Positions 1-8,913 of a stretch of 64,000 nt of DNA are shown here, one piece after another. This DNA is from Pseudomonadota bacterium (GTDB lineage: Bacteria; Desulfobacterota; Desulfarculia; Desulfarculales; Desulfarculaceae). The position numbers and the translations under genes are program-made. A model generated the notes under the pieces. That model saw only the letters and a list, made by a program, of their open reading frames with translations, was not told the DNA's origin and did not search any database. The stretch is from contig JAHJPG010000010.1 of assembly GCA_018819925.1 (NCBI GenBank), positions 1-64,000 of the forward strand. Reading direction: 5' to 3'. Position 1 is the first letter of the stretch; the number at the start of each line of letters is the position of its first letter.

Positions 1-461
1 AAATCCGGTATTTTCTGCCCCGCCACAAAACTGCACAGTTGACGGATGGCCCACTTGGCTGGCCTACGCATCAAAGGTATGACCACCTGGCTGCCTGTCC
101 GGGCGCCCACCACCATGTCATGGTCTTGATCAACTGCGACATTGGTCAGGTGGGGGATTTGCTCATTGGGGTAGGTGCCATCGGCATCGGTAATGCAGAT
201 CCAGTCATATGCGGCCTTCCTAATGCCCGTCTTCAGGGCCGCGCCGTAGCCTTTGTTGCATTTGTGCCGCACAATTTTGACCCCTTCCACCTCGGCGGCC
301 CGCTGGGCCGTGGCGTCTTGGGATCCGTCGTCCACCAGGATTATCTCGTAAGTTAGCCCCGAATCCTGCATGGTCCGGACCAATTCAGATAAAACATCCG
401 CTACGGCGTTTTCTTCGTTATAGGCCGGAATGACTATGCTGACGGCTGTTTGATTGGTCAT
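1..461 (-). CDS. Family 2 glycosyltransferase (3' end cut by window edge)
   Basis: Reading leftward from an ATG at 459-461 gives 153 codons that stay open to the window edge. The translation has the GT-A nucleotide-sugar fold signature: VIPAYNEEN at residues 9-17, DDGS at 44-47 and the metal-binding DAD at 92-94. This is the dolichyl-phosphate-mannose-synthase / undecaprenyl-phosphate glycosyltransferase type of GT2. It presumably moves a sugar from a nucleotide donor to a lipid or glycan at the inner membrane. It is the last visible gene of the minus-strand polysaccharide locus and starts 28 bp after the 2-epimerase gene, so co-transcription is likely. The C-terminal half, including any membrane anchor, lies outside the window, so the acceptor cannot be judged. 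Confidence 0.85.
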   Translation of the reverse strand, partial: MTNQTAVSIVIPAYNEENAVADVLSELVRTMQDSGLTYEIILVDDGSQDATAQRAAEVEGVKIVRHKCNKGYGAALKTGIRKAAYDWICITDADGTYPNEQIPHLTNVAVDQDHDMVVGARTGSQVVIPLMRRPAKWAIRQLCSFVAGQKIPD

Positions 462-489
462 AAGCTCAAAATATCTGGGTTAAGGGGGC

Positions 490-1569
490 TTACACGCCCG
501 TTAGTATTCGCACGATCTTTTCGCTTGCGTGGCCGTCGCCGAATTTGGTTGCGCGGCGGCTGTTTGCCGCCGGACGGCAATTGAGGATTGCTTGATGTAT
601 GCCGGAGCCATTTGATCCTAGCACAGTGTTCCAGCCATCCTCCAGGGTTTCCAGCCATTCGGTTTCAGGCCTGATGGTTAGGCAGGGCCTGCCTAAAAAA
701 TAGGCTTCTTTCTGAAGGCCGCCGGAATCGGTGAGGACCAGGCGGCTGCCTCTCACCAGGGCGAGCATATCCAAGTAACCCAAGGGCTCGGTGAGTATGA
801 GGGAAGGCTGGCGCTTGGAATAATCCTGGCCCAGGGCCTCCAATCTGGCCCTCGTGCGGGGATGCACGGGGAACACGACAGGCAGGGGGGAAGTTCCTAT
901 GGCCTGAAGGATATCCCTGAATACTTCGGGGTCGTCAACGTTGTAGGGCCTGTGGAGGGTGCAGACCGCATAAGCCTCCGGCTCCAGCCCCAATCCGCTT
1001 GCAAGCCTCGATGCATCTCCAAGTTGCTCGACAAACGCCAGGACAGCGTCCAGCATGGTGTCCCCCACCAGGTGGACCCCTTCGGTGATGCCCTCGTTGG
1101 CAAGATTGTCCACGGCGGTGGGGGTGGGGCAGAAAAGCAGGTCAGCCGCATGGTCCGTTAGTACCCGGTTATGCTCTTCGGGCATGGATCGGTTGAAAGA
1201 ACGAAGGCCAGCTTCCACATGGGCCAAGGGCAGTTGCATTTTCAAAGCGGCCAAACTGCCCGCGAGGGTCGAGTTGGTGTCGCCATAAACCAACACCAGG
1301 TCTGGTCGTTGCTCGGTCAAAACTTTTTCGAGACCGGTCAGCATTTGGCTTGTTTGCCAACCCGGCGGGCCGGAGCCGACGCCTAGGTTCAGGTCCGGTT
1401 CGGGAAGCTTCAATTCACTGAAGAAGACTTGGGACATGACCGCATCGTAGTGCTGGCCAGTATGAACCAGAAATTCCTCGATCCCCGTCTGGGCAAGAGC
1501 CTTGCAAACGGGAAAGGCCTTTATGAATTGGGGACGGGCGCCAACGACTGTAACGATCTTGGCTAACAT
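490..1569 (-). CDS. Non-hydrolysing UDP-N-acetylglucosamine 2-epimerase (WecB/WbpI family)
   Basis: This 359-residue protein has the family's usual length and all its hallmarks: GARPQFIK at 10-17, HTGQHYD at 36-42, GDTNST at 96-101, HVEAGLRS at 117-124, PEEHNR at 130-135, LHRP near 205, HPRTR near 236 and TDSGGLQ at 280-286. Family members invert C2 of UDP-GlcNAc or of its 3-acetamido uronic acid derivative (WbpI), giving ManNAc-type donors. It lies 13 bp downstream of the dehydrogenase/acetyltransferase fusion gene. That placement favours the WbpI-like step (UDP-GlcNAc3NAcA to UDP-ManNAc3NAcA) over the WecB step, but sequence alone does not separate the two. A second, less similar paralogue sits at 4101-5198. 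Confidence 0.92.
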   Translation of the reverse strand: MLAKIVTVVGARPQFIKAFPVCKALAQTGIEEFLVHTGQHYDAVMSQVFFSELKLPEPDLNLGVGSGPPGWQTSQMLTGLEKVLTEQRPDLVLVYGDTNSTLAGSLAALKMQLPLAHVEAGLRSFNRSMPEEHNRVLTDHAADLLFCPTPTAVDNLANEGITEGVHLVGDTMLDAVLAFVEQLGDASRLASGLGLEPEAYAVCTLHRPYNVDDPEVFRDILQAIGTSPLPVVFPVHPRTRARLEALGQDYSKRQPSLILTEPLGYLDMLALVRGSRLVLTDSGGLQKEAYFLGRPCLTIRPETEWLETLEDGWNTVLGSNGSGIHQAILNCRPAANSRRATKFGDGHASEKIVRILTGV

Positions 1570-1582
1570 TCAGGGGCCCGCT

Positions 1583-3184
1583 TCAATCATTTTCAGCCAG
1601 GCCGGACTCTGATTGCCGGTACCGTTTGGCACACGCGGGGCAGGACAGGTCCGGTTCCAGCTTCACCCCACAAGAGCAAATCCATCCAGACTGCCGCGCC
1701 GGATTGCCCATTACCAAGGCGTGGTCCTTAATGTCCTTGGTAACGACGGCCCCTGCCGCCACGAATGCGTAGCGTCCGATGGTGTTGCCGCACACAATGG
1801 TGCAGTTGGCGCCCAAACTGGCCCCTGTCTTGACCACGGTGGGCAGCAGTTCATCCATGCGTCTAATCCCGGCCCGCGGGTTGATGACATTGGTGAAAAC
1901 CATTGATGGACCGCAAAAAACCTCGTCCTGGAGCGTCACACCTTTGTAGACGCTTACGTTATTTTGGACTTTGCAACCCCGGCCGATGGACACATCTGGT
2001 CCTATCACCACATTTTGGCCGATGTTGCAGTTTTCACCCAGACGTGATCCTTGCATCACGTGCGAAAAGTGCCAAAATTTACAACCTGCTCCTATTTGGC
2101 ACCCTTCATCGATCACAGCGGAAGGATGGGCGAAATAATCGATTGGTTTGCCTTCCGGGCCAGGGGGAGTAAGGGCCTTATGGGGAGCTTGGTTCCTGCC
2201 TTCGTCCAGGAAGCGCTGGCTGGCCTTGAGGATCTCCAATACGGATAATCCTTCGGAGCCATCGGTAAGCGGCTGTTCGTTGTTGGCGATACAGCCCAAA
2301 AAGTGCTGGCACTCGTTTCGTAGCGGTTCGATTTGGGGCACTACCACTGTTTCGGGCTGACCTTGATTAGGAACCGGTTGGTGGTTCTGCCAGTTTATCT
2401 TGTGGGGATAAATTAGTAGTTTTTCACCCCAGGGCAGGGTGTCGTCGAAGACCGCCATCTTGGAGTCGCCGACGACCACCAGCTTTTGTTCCTTAAAGGG
2501 GTGCAGCCAGGATACGAAGATGTGAGCCTTGAGTCCCGATGGGAAGTCGAGATGGGTGGTGGTGACGTCGGCTATTTCCTGATGCAGGTAATAGCCGCCG
2601 GTGGCCATCACCTTGTTGGGCATTTCCCCGGCCAAAGTCAAAATCATTGAAATATCGTGAGGGGCAAAAGACCAAAGGATGTTTTCTTCCCGGCGGATTT
2701 TGCCGAAATTGAGACGGTGGGAGCAGATGTAATTGATGCGTCCAAGCTCCCCGGCTTGCGCCATTTCTTTTAGTTTAATGAAGGCGGGGTGGTACTGAAG
2801 CAGATGCCCCACCATCAGGACCAGTTCCCGTTGGCGGGCCAACTCAACCAGCTCGTTACCCTGGAATTGATCCAACACCAAAGGCTTTTCCACGAAAACA
2901 TGTTTGCCCGCGTTCAAAGCAGCCTTGGCCAAATCATAATGCGATTCGGCCGGCGTGGCTATCACCACACCCGAGATGTCATCGCGAGCAAATGCCTGCA
3001 TTGGGTTGTGTGAGGTCTCAATTTCAGGATATTGCTCTTTAACCTTTTCCAGCCGGCCGGCATCGCTGTCGCACACAAGCCTTAACGCGCCAAGTTCTTG
3101 GTAATTGCGTACTAGATTTTTACCCCAATAGCCGCAGCCAATAACGGCGATATTTCGATCAACCGGCGTTTGAGTGGACGACAT
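1583..3184 (-). CDS. Fusion: Gfo/Idh/MocA sugar dehydrogenase + left-handed beta-helix N-acetyltransferase (WbpB/WlbA + WbpD-like)
   Basis: This 533-residue protein joins two pathway enzymes. Residues 10-330 are a Gfo/Idh/MocA oxidoreductase: Rossmann GCGYWG at 16-21 and the EKP motif at 99-101. From about 350 to 500 come hexapeptide repeats of a trimeric beta-helix acyltransferase of the WbpD type, ending in a Cys-rich tail (CSCG...CPAC) that resembles a small zinc ribbon. In the Pseudomonas/Bordetella pathway these activities are WbpB/WlbA (oxidises C3 of UDP-GlcNAcA) and WbpD (N-acetylates the 3-amino group), with the WbpE aminotransferase acting between them. A broken WbpE-like gene lies directly upstream (3217-3840). 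The ATG at 3184 has an AAAGG Shine-Dalgarno sequence. Role assignment is inferred from family and context. Confidence 0.88.
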   Translation of the reverse strand: MSSTQTPVDRNIAVIGCGYWGKNLVRNYQELGALRLVCDSDAGRLEKVKEQYPEIETSHNPMQAFARDDISGVVIATPAESHYDLAKAALNAGKHVFVEKPLVLDQFQGNELVELARQRELVLMVGHLLQYHPAFIKLKEMAQAGELGRINYICSHRLNFGKIRREENILWSFAPHDISMILTLAGEMPNKVMATGGYYLHQEIADVTTTHLDFPSGLKAHIFVSWLHPFKEQKLVVVGDSKMAVFDDTLPWGEKLLIYPHKINWQNHQPVPNQGQPETVVVPQIEPLRNECQHFLGCIANNEQPLTDGSEGLSVLEILKASQRFLDEGRNQAPHKALTPPGPEGKPIDYFAHPSAVIDEGCQIGAGCKFWHFSHVMQGSRLGENCNIGQNVVIGPDVSIGRGCKVQNNVSVYKGVTLQDEVFCGPSMVFTNVINPRAGIRRMDELLPTVVKTGASLGANCTIVCGNTIGRYAFVAAGAVVTKDIKDHALVMGNPARQSGWICSCGVKLEPDLSCPACAKRYRQSESGLAEND

Positions 3185-3216
3185 TGGCCTTTACCAACTT
3201 TCCTACTGATGCCTCT

Positions 3217-3840
3217 TTAGCAGGCGAGGAGGACATCAATGATTCTTTCCTGATCAGGTTGCTTCAAGTATGGGGACATCGGAAGGCTAACTATGCGTTG
3301 ACACCTCACTAACCGGTAAATCACCCGGCCGGTACCCCAGAGATGCGAATGCCTCCTGCCGGTGCAATTGCTTGGGAGAATACACTACGGTGGGCACCCC
3401 GGCGGAAGCCAGTTGTTTTCTTATGTGGTCACAAACGGCCAAATCCCCGGCCAAGAAGGAGTACGGGGCCCAGGCATAACGGTTATTACTGGGTGGAGCC
3501 GGGACTTCCACGAGGGGAATGGCCTCCATCACCTTATGTATGTTTATAAGCGATTTCCTGGCGCATGACAAGCTCATCCTCAAAAACTTGTAGCTTGGCC
3601 AATAGGATAGCCGCCTGAATTGTGTCGAGGCGGCCGTTGAGCACTATTCGAACGTTTTCATACTTGTCAATGCTCTTGCCGTGGACCCTGAGGGATCGCA
3701 GGGTGTAGTAATTTTCTGCCCCACGGCAACAAATAACCCTTCCGTATCCATAGCAGCCCATGGGTTTTGCTAGGGAAAAGATAGTTGCCGCCAAGGGGGC
3801 CAGCCGGCTGTTGAAAAAGTCTCGGATGCTGGCTGCTTCA
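3217..3840 (-). pseudogene. Decayed DegT/DnrJ/EryC1 (WbpE-like) sugar aminotransferase remnant
   Basis: Three reading frames must be spliced to recover aminotransferase sequence. The first (about 3840-3545) reads LAPLAAT...AKPMGCYG, then RVHGK, NGRLDTIQAAILLAKL. The second (about 3545-3290) reads PLVEVPAPP, VPTVVYSPKQLH and FASLGYRPGDLPVSE. The third (about 3290-3217) reads SLPMSPYLKQPDQERII and then a stop. These are the middle and C-terminal parts of a WbpE-type PLP aminotransferase. The N-terminal half is not recognisable in 3841-4100 in any minus-strand frame. So at least two frameshifts and a 5' deletion separate it from a working gene, although sequencing error at the two frameshifts cannot be excluded. 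The region is AT-richer than its surroundings. An intact copy would supply the transamination step between the two halves of the downstream fusion enzyme. Confidence 0.8.
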
Positions 3841-4100
3841 TATCAAAATCGGTTAAAGCGAGGAGGGCCGGATGCGCGGAGCCGATCAGAAACAGGGAAG
3901 CATGCTGTGTTTGTTGTCACCCGAGCAGGGGGCGCCCCAAAATCACCCTCTCGGTGGCATTCGGCAAGTTGCCGATGTGAATGATCTCCCCCCAGTAAAC
4001 GGTACCAATCAAAATTATAAGATTCTGGAACATGGCCTGTTTCACGGAAACTGGTCCAAATCGGATGAGCTTTAATTGTGTTTGTCTGGCGCAAGCATTT

Positions 4101-5198
4101 TCAAATCGCCATCTGAGCTATATCGTGTGCCACTCTTTGCGAGGTATTGCCATCCCATAATTTTGGGCACGCGCCTGTATCCCAGTTTCCGTCTAATACT
4201 TTTTGGATGTCAATTTCAAGTTGATCGAAATTAGTCAGCTTGTTAGAGCCTTCTCTTACTGTGATTGGGCGTTCAGTGTTGTTTCGCATTGTAAGACAAG
4301 GGATCCCAAGAAAAGTGGTTTCCTCTTGCAGCCCTCCGGAGTCGGTGATGACCAAGCGACAGCCAAAGGCTAGACTCATGAACTCCATGTATGGCAATGG
4401 TTCCAAGAGAGTTATAAATTGGCATGAAGCTAATTTACCCCACAGGTTGAATTGCTTCAGGTGGTGCTTGGTTCGTGGGTGGACTGGGAATACAAGGGGA
4501 AGCATGTGCGCTGAACTTATCAGAATGTCAACAATGCGTTCCAGTCTGGTGAAATGGTCTACATTGGAAGGGCGGTGTAAAGTGAGCAATCCGTATCCCC
4601 GACATGACAAACCTAAGGTTTGCCAATGTTGCATATTTTCGATCTTGTCTTTGAGCATGACCACCGAATCGATCATAATGTTACCAACCCGACTGATTCG
4701 AGCGGGATCGATTCCTTCACGTATGAGATTATCATCCGCTTCCGGCGAATGTGTCCACAATAAATCTGATATTTGGTCAGTTAACAAACGATTAATTTCT
4801 TCAGGCATTGACCAGTCAAAACTTCTTAGACCTGCCTCTAAGTGAGCCACCTTGATATTAAGCTTTCGTGCAGCCAAGGCACAAGCCACCGTGGCGTTAA
4901 CATCTCCCGCCACAACAACACAAGCAGGAGGGGCGGCTAGTAACACCTTTTCGTATTCGATTAGGCACTTGCCAGTCTGCGCTCCATGCGTGCCAGACCC
5001 TACGCCAAGATGCACATAAGGATCTGGTAATTTGAGATCATTTAGAAAGGATTGGGACATATTAAAATCATAGTGCTGCCCGGCATGTACAAAACGCACT
5101 TCAAAATTATCATGTTTGATCAGCTCGTGAAATAGCGGAGCTATCTTCATAAAATTAGGCCTTGCTGCAGCGACCAAATCAACTTTAATTTTATTCAT
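4101..5198 (-). CDS. Second UDP-N-acetylglucosamine 2-epimerase family protein
   Basis: The product has 365 residues of the non-hydrolysing UDP-GlcNAc 2-epimerase family. Visible motifs are ARPNFMK near 12-18, HAGQHYD near 37, GDVNAT, HLEAGLRS, PEEINR, LHRPSN, HPRTK and TDSGGLQEE. The usual GDTNST motif reads GDVNAT here and GARPQ reads AARPN, so it is diverged from the paralogue at 490-1569. It probably makes a ManNAc-type UDP-sugar for the surface polysaccharide. The gene is visibly AT-richer than the rest of the window, as are its flanks (3841-4100 and 5199-5403 show no convincing gene), which suggests later acquisition. No clear Shine-Dalgarno sequence precedes the ATG. Confidence 0.88.
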   Translation of the reverse strand: MNKIKVDLVAAARPNFMKIAPLFHELIKHDNFEVRFVHAGQHYDFNMSQSFLNDLKLPDPYVHLGVGSGTHGAQTGKCLIEYEKVLLAAPPACVVVAGDVNATVACALAARKLNIKVAHLEAGLRSFDWSMPEEINRLLTDQISDLLWTHSPEADDNLIREGIDPARISRVGNIMIDSVVMLKDKIENMQHWQTLGLSCRGYGLLTLHRPSNVDHFTRLERIVDILISSAHMLPLVFPVHPRTKHHLKQFNLWGKLASCQFITLLEPLPYMEFMSLAFGCRLVITDSGGLQEETTFLGIPCLTMRNNTERPITVREGSNKLTNFDQLEIDIQKVLDGNWDTGACPKLWDGNTSQRVAHDIAQMAI

Positions 5199-5403
5199 GG
5201 AGTAGCGTTCCGTGGATTGGTGTACATTGGTTTGCCAAGAGGCAGTATATTAAAATTGGTCAAAAATACCAACAAATAATTATTATAATTTTACGTTAAT
5301 GTGATTATAACTTATTAGTATTTATAGGCATCATTCTCGCAATCATGGAAAGGACCCAATGCCATATAGTAATAAATAATTATGCTTATATGCGCATCGC
5401 AAC

Positions 5404-6726
5404 TCAATAAATGCCCAACTTATTTAAGGCAGCTTTAGCCTTTTTGTCATGTGGGTTCAAATCCAGGGCCCGCTGGATTTCCTGGACCGCTGCTTCATAT
5501 TGTTTGTCCTTGGCATAGGCCAAACCCAAGTATACATGGTATTCAGGTAAATTTGGAGAGAGAGCCACGGCCTGTCCGTAAGCCCTGATGGCTTCCTTTG
5601 GTCGTCCAGCCCCTAGAAGGCAATCACCAAGATTGATGAAAGCATTGGGGGCGGTGGGGTCGGCTACAATGGCCGCCCTTAGGATCTCGAGAGCCATTTC
5701 AACCTGTCCCGCCTGACGGGCGGCCGAGGCCAGGAAAAGCATTTCCTCAGGAGAGAACCTGGCATGCATTTGGGCTTGGCTGATTACCGCTACTACCTCC
5801 AGTCCGGTGAAAATCTTTTTTTGCCTAAGCATGGTGCGCACCAGCTCCTGCCAAGCCTTGGGGTCCGAAGGGGAGATGGAGAGATATTCCCGCAGAACAT
5901 CCTCGCTGGCCCTGGGCAAGTTGGCCAATTCCAAGCCACGGGCCAGGGCCTTGTATTTGTCCAAGCCTACGGCCTTTTCCTTAAGATCCCGTGAAATTAG
6001 CTTGGAGGCTGCCGTCCACCCCTCTGCTCCCAGATTTTTGAATAAGCCCAGGCCCATAAGCCGCCACTGCGTGTCCGTTTCTGGTTTAAGGAGGCGGGCC
6101 TGAGCATAGTCCGTAGCCAGGCCAAGGCATCTGGTATAGGCCTGGGCTTCGGCCTTTCGGTACCAGGAATTATACCGTAGGGTCGGGCGCATCAGATGGA
6201 GGGCCTGGCCGTATTGGCGGCACAAGCTTTCGATCTGTTCGATTTGGGCCAGGGGTGTCCTGGTGGCTTGATCATAAAGAAGATCTGCATAGCGGTAATG
6301 CGCGTAGCCATAGGTGGGATTTCTTTGCAAAACAGCTCGATAAAGTGGTTGGCAAGGTTCTGCCCCCCCTGCGAGGGGCGTGTTTTTTTGGCGGACAGCG
6401 CACTGATTGGCGAGGTTGAGCAGGGGCACCTCCCACGATGGAGCCAAGATGCTAGCCTGATACAGGCTCAATTCCACAACTCTATCGCGCCTCTCGGGAG
6501 AAAGAGTGGAGGCGGGAGCCAGGGCCAATCTAGCCCTTTGGTCCCAATAAAAGGCATTGGCGGGGTTGAGAAGCAAGGCGACGTTAAGCCGCCCCCATCG
6601 CTGGTGGAATTGCTGGGCTATGGACCCCGGTGCAGGGGGGCTTTTGGCTGCGAACAGCGACCCCCCAGACCAAGCGGCTGCCAGCAGGATGGCCAAGACC
6701 AGCAGTATGCCTAGCAGATGTCGCAT
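5404..6726 (-). CDS. Membrane-anchored TPR protein of the exopolysaccharide locus
   Basis: This 440-residue protein starts with a hydrophobic signal or anchor (residues 3-21, LLGILLVLAILLAAAW). The body is alpha-helical, and its last third is clear tetratricopeptide repeats, for example NAFINLGDCLLGAGRPKEAIRAY and PEYHVYLGLAYAKDKQYEAAV. TPR proteins of this layout are common in Wza/Wzc-type and PEP-CTERM-associated exopolysaccharide operons, where they are thought to scaffold periplasmic assembly. It begins 3 bp after the stop codon of the Wzc-like gene, so it belongs to that operon. A precise function cannot be given from sequence. Confidence 0.8.
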   Translation of the reverse strand: MRHLLGILLVLAILLAAAWSGGSLFAAKSPPAPGSIAQQFHQRWGRLNVALLLNPANAFYWDQRARLALAPASTLSPERRDRVVELSLYQASILAPSWEVPLLNLANQCAVRQKNTPLAGGAEPCQPLYRAVLQRNPTYGYAHYRYADLLYDQATRTPLAQIEQIESLCRQYGQALHLMRPTLRYNSWYRKAEAQAYTRCLGLATDYAQARLLKPETDTQWRLMGLGLFKNLGAEGWTAASKLISRDLKEKAVGLDKYKALARGLELANLPRASEDVLREYLSISPSDPKAWQELVRTMLRQKKIFTGLEVVAVISQAQMHARFSPEEMLFLASAARQAGQVEMALEILRAAIVADPTAPNAFINLGDCLLGAGRPKEAIRAYGQAVALSPNLPEYHVYLGLAYAKDKQYEAAVQEIQRALDLNPHDKKAKAALNKLGIY

Positions 6727-6729
6727 GCT

Positions 6730-8904
6730 TTAAGAGCGGCGGCTTTTTTGCCCCTCCTCGTAATAGTCGTAGCGGTAATAATATTTATGCTTGTATCCGC
6801 CGTAATAATAATCCGAGCGGAGCTTTATGGTTTGGTTGAGCACCACGCCCAACAGGTTGATGTCGGATTTTTTGAGCTTGTCCACCGCTTGCTGCAAGGC
6901 GTGGAGGGGCAGTTTGGCCGCGGCCACCACCAGCACCATGCCATCGGCCAGGTTGCCCAGGATAACCGGGTCGGCCACCGGCAGGATGGGCGGTGAGTCT
7001 ATGATGATCTGGGAATAGGCCTTGCCCAGGGCGGTGAGCAGTTGGGACATCAGCTCCGACTGGAAAAGCTCCGAAGGGCTGGGGGGCAGCGGGCCCGAGG
7101 TGATGATGTCGATGTTGGGGATAACCTCCCGATGCAGGGAGCTTTCAATGCCCGACTGGCCGCTCAACAAGGTGCTTAAACCAGTTTCATTGGAAAGGCC
7201 CCAGATGCGGTGCTGACGGGGCTTGCGCATGTCGCCGTCGATGATCAGGGTCTTTTTCCCGGCCTCGGCAAAGGCTATCGCCAAGAAAGAGGAAATGACG
7301 CTTTTGCCCTCCATGGGGGCGGTGCTGGAAACCACCAGGGATTTTGGCGGGGTGCCTGCCTTGGACAGGCTGATGGAGGCCCGGACCATGCGCAGGGGCT
7401 CTATGGTGACTGATTTGGGATTGGCGATCACCTCCAACAAGGAGTAGGCGCTGGCCTTTTTACGGCTTCCACGCTGGAACAGTGCCGAGTCGTAGGGAAT
7501 GCTGCCCAATAGCGGCAGGCCCAACTGATCTTCCACCTGGCTGGGCAACTTGATGGTGTTGTCCATGTATTCCAAAATAAAGCCCCAAAAAAGGGCGACC
7601 AATATCCCGCCAACAATAGCCAGAAGAATATTAAGCTTAACCCGAGGGCGGGAAGGACCTCGCGGCACCTGAGATCCGTCTACCACCGTTACCATGCCCA
7701 CATCGATCTCTTCCGCCACGCGGGCTTCTTTTACTTTGGTCAGCAGCATGTCATAAAGCTGTTGGTTGGTATCCACCTCGCGTTTTATGACGCTGAAGCC
7801 AATGCCCTTCTTGCGAATGTCCATGGCCTGTTGCCTTTGCTGGCCCAGGGCTTGCCTAATGGCGCTTTCGCGAGCCTTGGCTAAGGTTAGCTGGCTTTCC
7901 TGGGAGTTGATTATCTGGGCGATCTCTCCTCGCTTTTCGCGTTCGAGGGCTGCCTTCTCGGCCTTGAGAGCCAACATCTTGGGGTGACGGGCGCCGTATT
8001 TCTGGGAAAGCTCGGCCTCGCGCTTGGACAACTCCAGTTCACGCTCCCGTACCTTCTGGATGACCGGGCTATCCATGAATTCTTTGATGCTCTCAAATTG
8101 GGATTGGCCCTGTCTGGCCTTCAAGGCCAAGTTGTAATGGGCTTGGGCTTCTTTGCGTGCGGTCTCGGCATCCACCAATTGTTGGTTAAGGTCCGCCAGC
8201 TTTTGGGTGATTATGTTGTTGTAATTTTCTGATATGACCGTGGCCAGGCGGTTTTCCTCCATATATTTTTGTAGGGCCAACTGGGAGGCCTGCAGCTTGC
8301 GCCTTTGTTCCTCGATGCGGCGCGACAGGAACTTGACCGCCATTTGGCTGATGGCCAGTTTTCGGTCCAAAACGTAATCTATGTAAGCTTGGGCCGTGGC
8401 GTTGGCCACCTTGGCCGCCAGTTTAGGATCCTTGGAGGTGAAGGATATATCAGCCAAACGGCTTTGACGTATGGGAGCAACTTTTAGCTTTTTACCGAAG
8501 ATATTAACCGCGGTGCGGATCGCCTCTTCCTCCGTGGGCGGCTTTTCGCCTTGATCCAGGTCGCTGGGCGCCACGGCGCCAAATTCGGGCAGCGTATAAA
8601 GTCTCAGGGACGTGACTACCTTCGTGGCGATGGTTCTACTTTCAATGAGGCGGTATTGGGTCTGGTAAAAGTCCATGGCCGAACTGTCCACGGCCAGGGC
8701 TTCCTGCAACGACAAAGAGCGTTGGGCGGTCTGTTCTATCAAAAGCTGAGTAGTGGCGGTGTAGTATCTCGTGGCTAGCATGGTATAGGTGGTCACCAAG
8801 GCCACGATCACAACAAATACGGAGAGTATGGGTAGGCGGCGCCTTTTGATCACATCAAGGTAATCGCGCAGGTGGATTGTTTTGGCTTCACCAGGAGATA
8901 TCAT
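6730..8904 (-). CDS. Wzc-like polysaccharide chain-length determinant / BY-type tyrosine kinase
   Basis: The 724-residue protein has a Wzz domain bounded by membrane segments at about 24-43 and 424-444, with a long periplasmic coiled coil between them (about 180-360). A cytoplasmic bacterial tyrosine kinase domain follows: Walker A STAPMEGKS at 527-535, Walker A' LIIDGDMRKP at 553-562 and a Walker B IIIDSPP near 640. The C-terminus is a tyrosine cluster (DYYYGG, KYYYRYDYYEE), the usual autophosphorylation tail. Family members control polymer length and export together with Wza. The ATG at 8904 has an AAGGA Shine-Dalgarno sequence 6 nt upstream and lies 9 bp from the Wza-like gene. All key motifs are intact. 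Confidence 0.94.
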   Translation of the reverse strand: MISPGEAKTIHLRDYLDVIKRRRLPILSVFVVIVALVTTYTMLATRYYTATTQLLIEQTAQRSLSLQEALAVDSSAMDFYQTQYRLIESRTIATKVVTSLRLYTLPEFGAVAPSDLDQGEKPPTEEEAIRTAVNIFGKKLKVAPIRQSRLADISFTSKDPKLAAKVANATAQAYIDYVLDRKLAISQMAVKFLSRRIEEQRRKLQASQLALQKYMEENRLATVISENYNNIITQKLADLNQQLVDAETARKEAQAHYNLALKARQGQSQFESIKEFMDSPVIQKVRERELELSKREAELSQKYGARHPKMLALKAEKAALEREKRGEIAQIINSQESQLTLAKARESAIRQALGQQRQQAMDIRKKGIGFSVIKREVDTNQQLYDMLLTKVKEARVAEEIDVGMVTVVDGSQVPRGPSRPRVKLNILLAIVGGILVALFWGFILEYMDNTIKLPSQVEDQLGLPLLGSIPYDSALFQRGSRKKASAYSLLEVIANPKSVTIEPLRMVRASISLSKAGTPPKSLVVSSTAPMEGKSVISSFLAIAFAEAGKKTLIIDGDMRKPRQHRIWGLSNETGLSTLLSGQSGIESSLHREVIPNIDIITSGPLPPSPSELFQSELMSQLLTALGKAYSQIIIDSPPILPVADPVILGNLADGMVLVVAAAKLPLHALQQAVDKLKKSDINLLGVVLNQTIKLRSDYYYGGYKHKYYYRYDYYEEGQKSRRS

Positions 8905-8913
8905 GATTATCCT

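Noticed and set aside
3843-4094. 83-codon minus-strand frame upstream of the aminotransferase remnant
   Set aside because: No family features. Neighbouring frames give equally meaningless sequence; probably decayed DNA.
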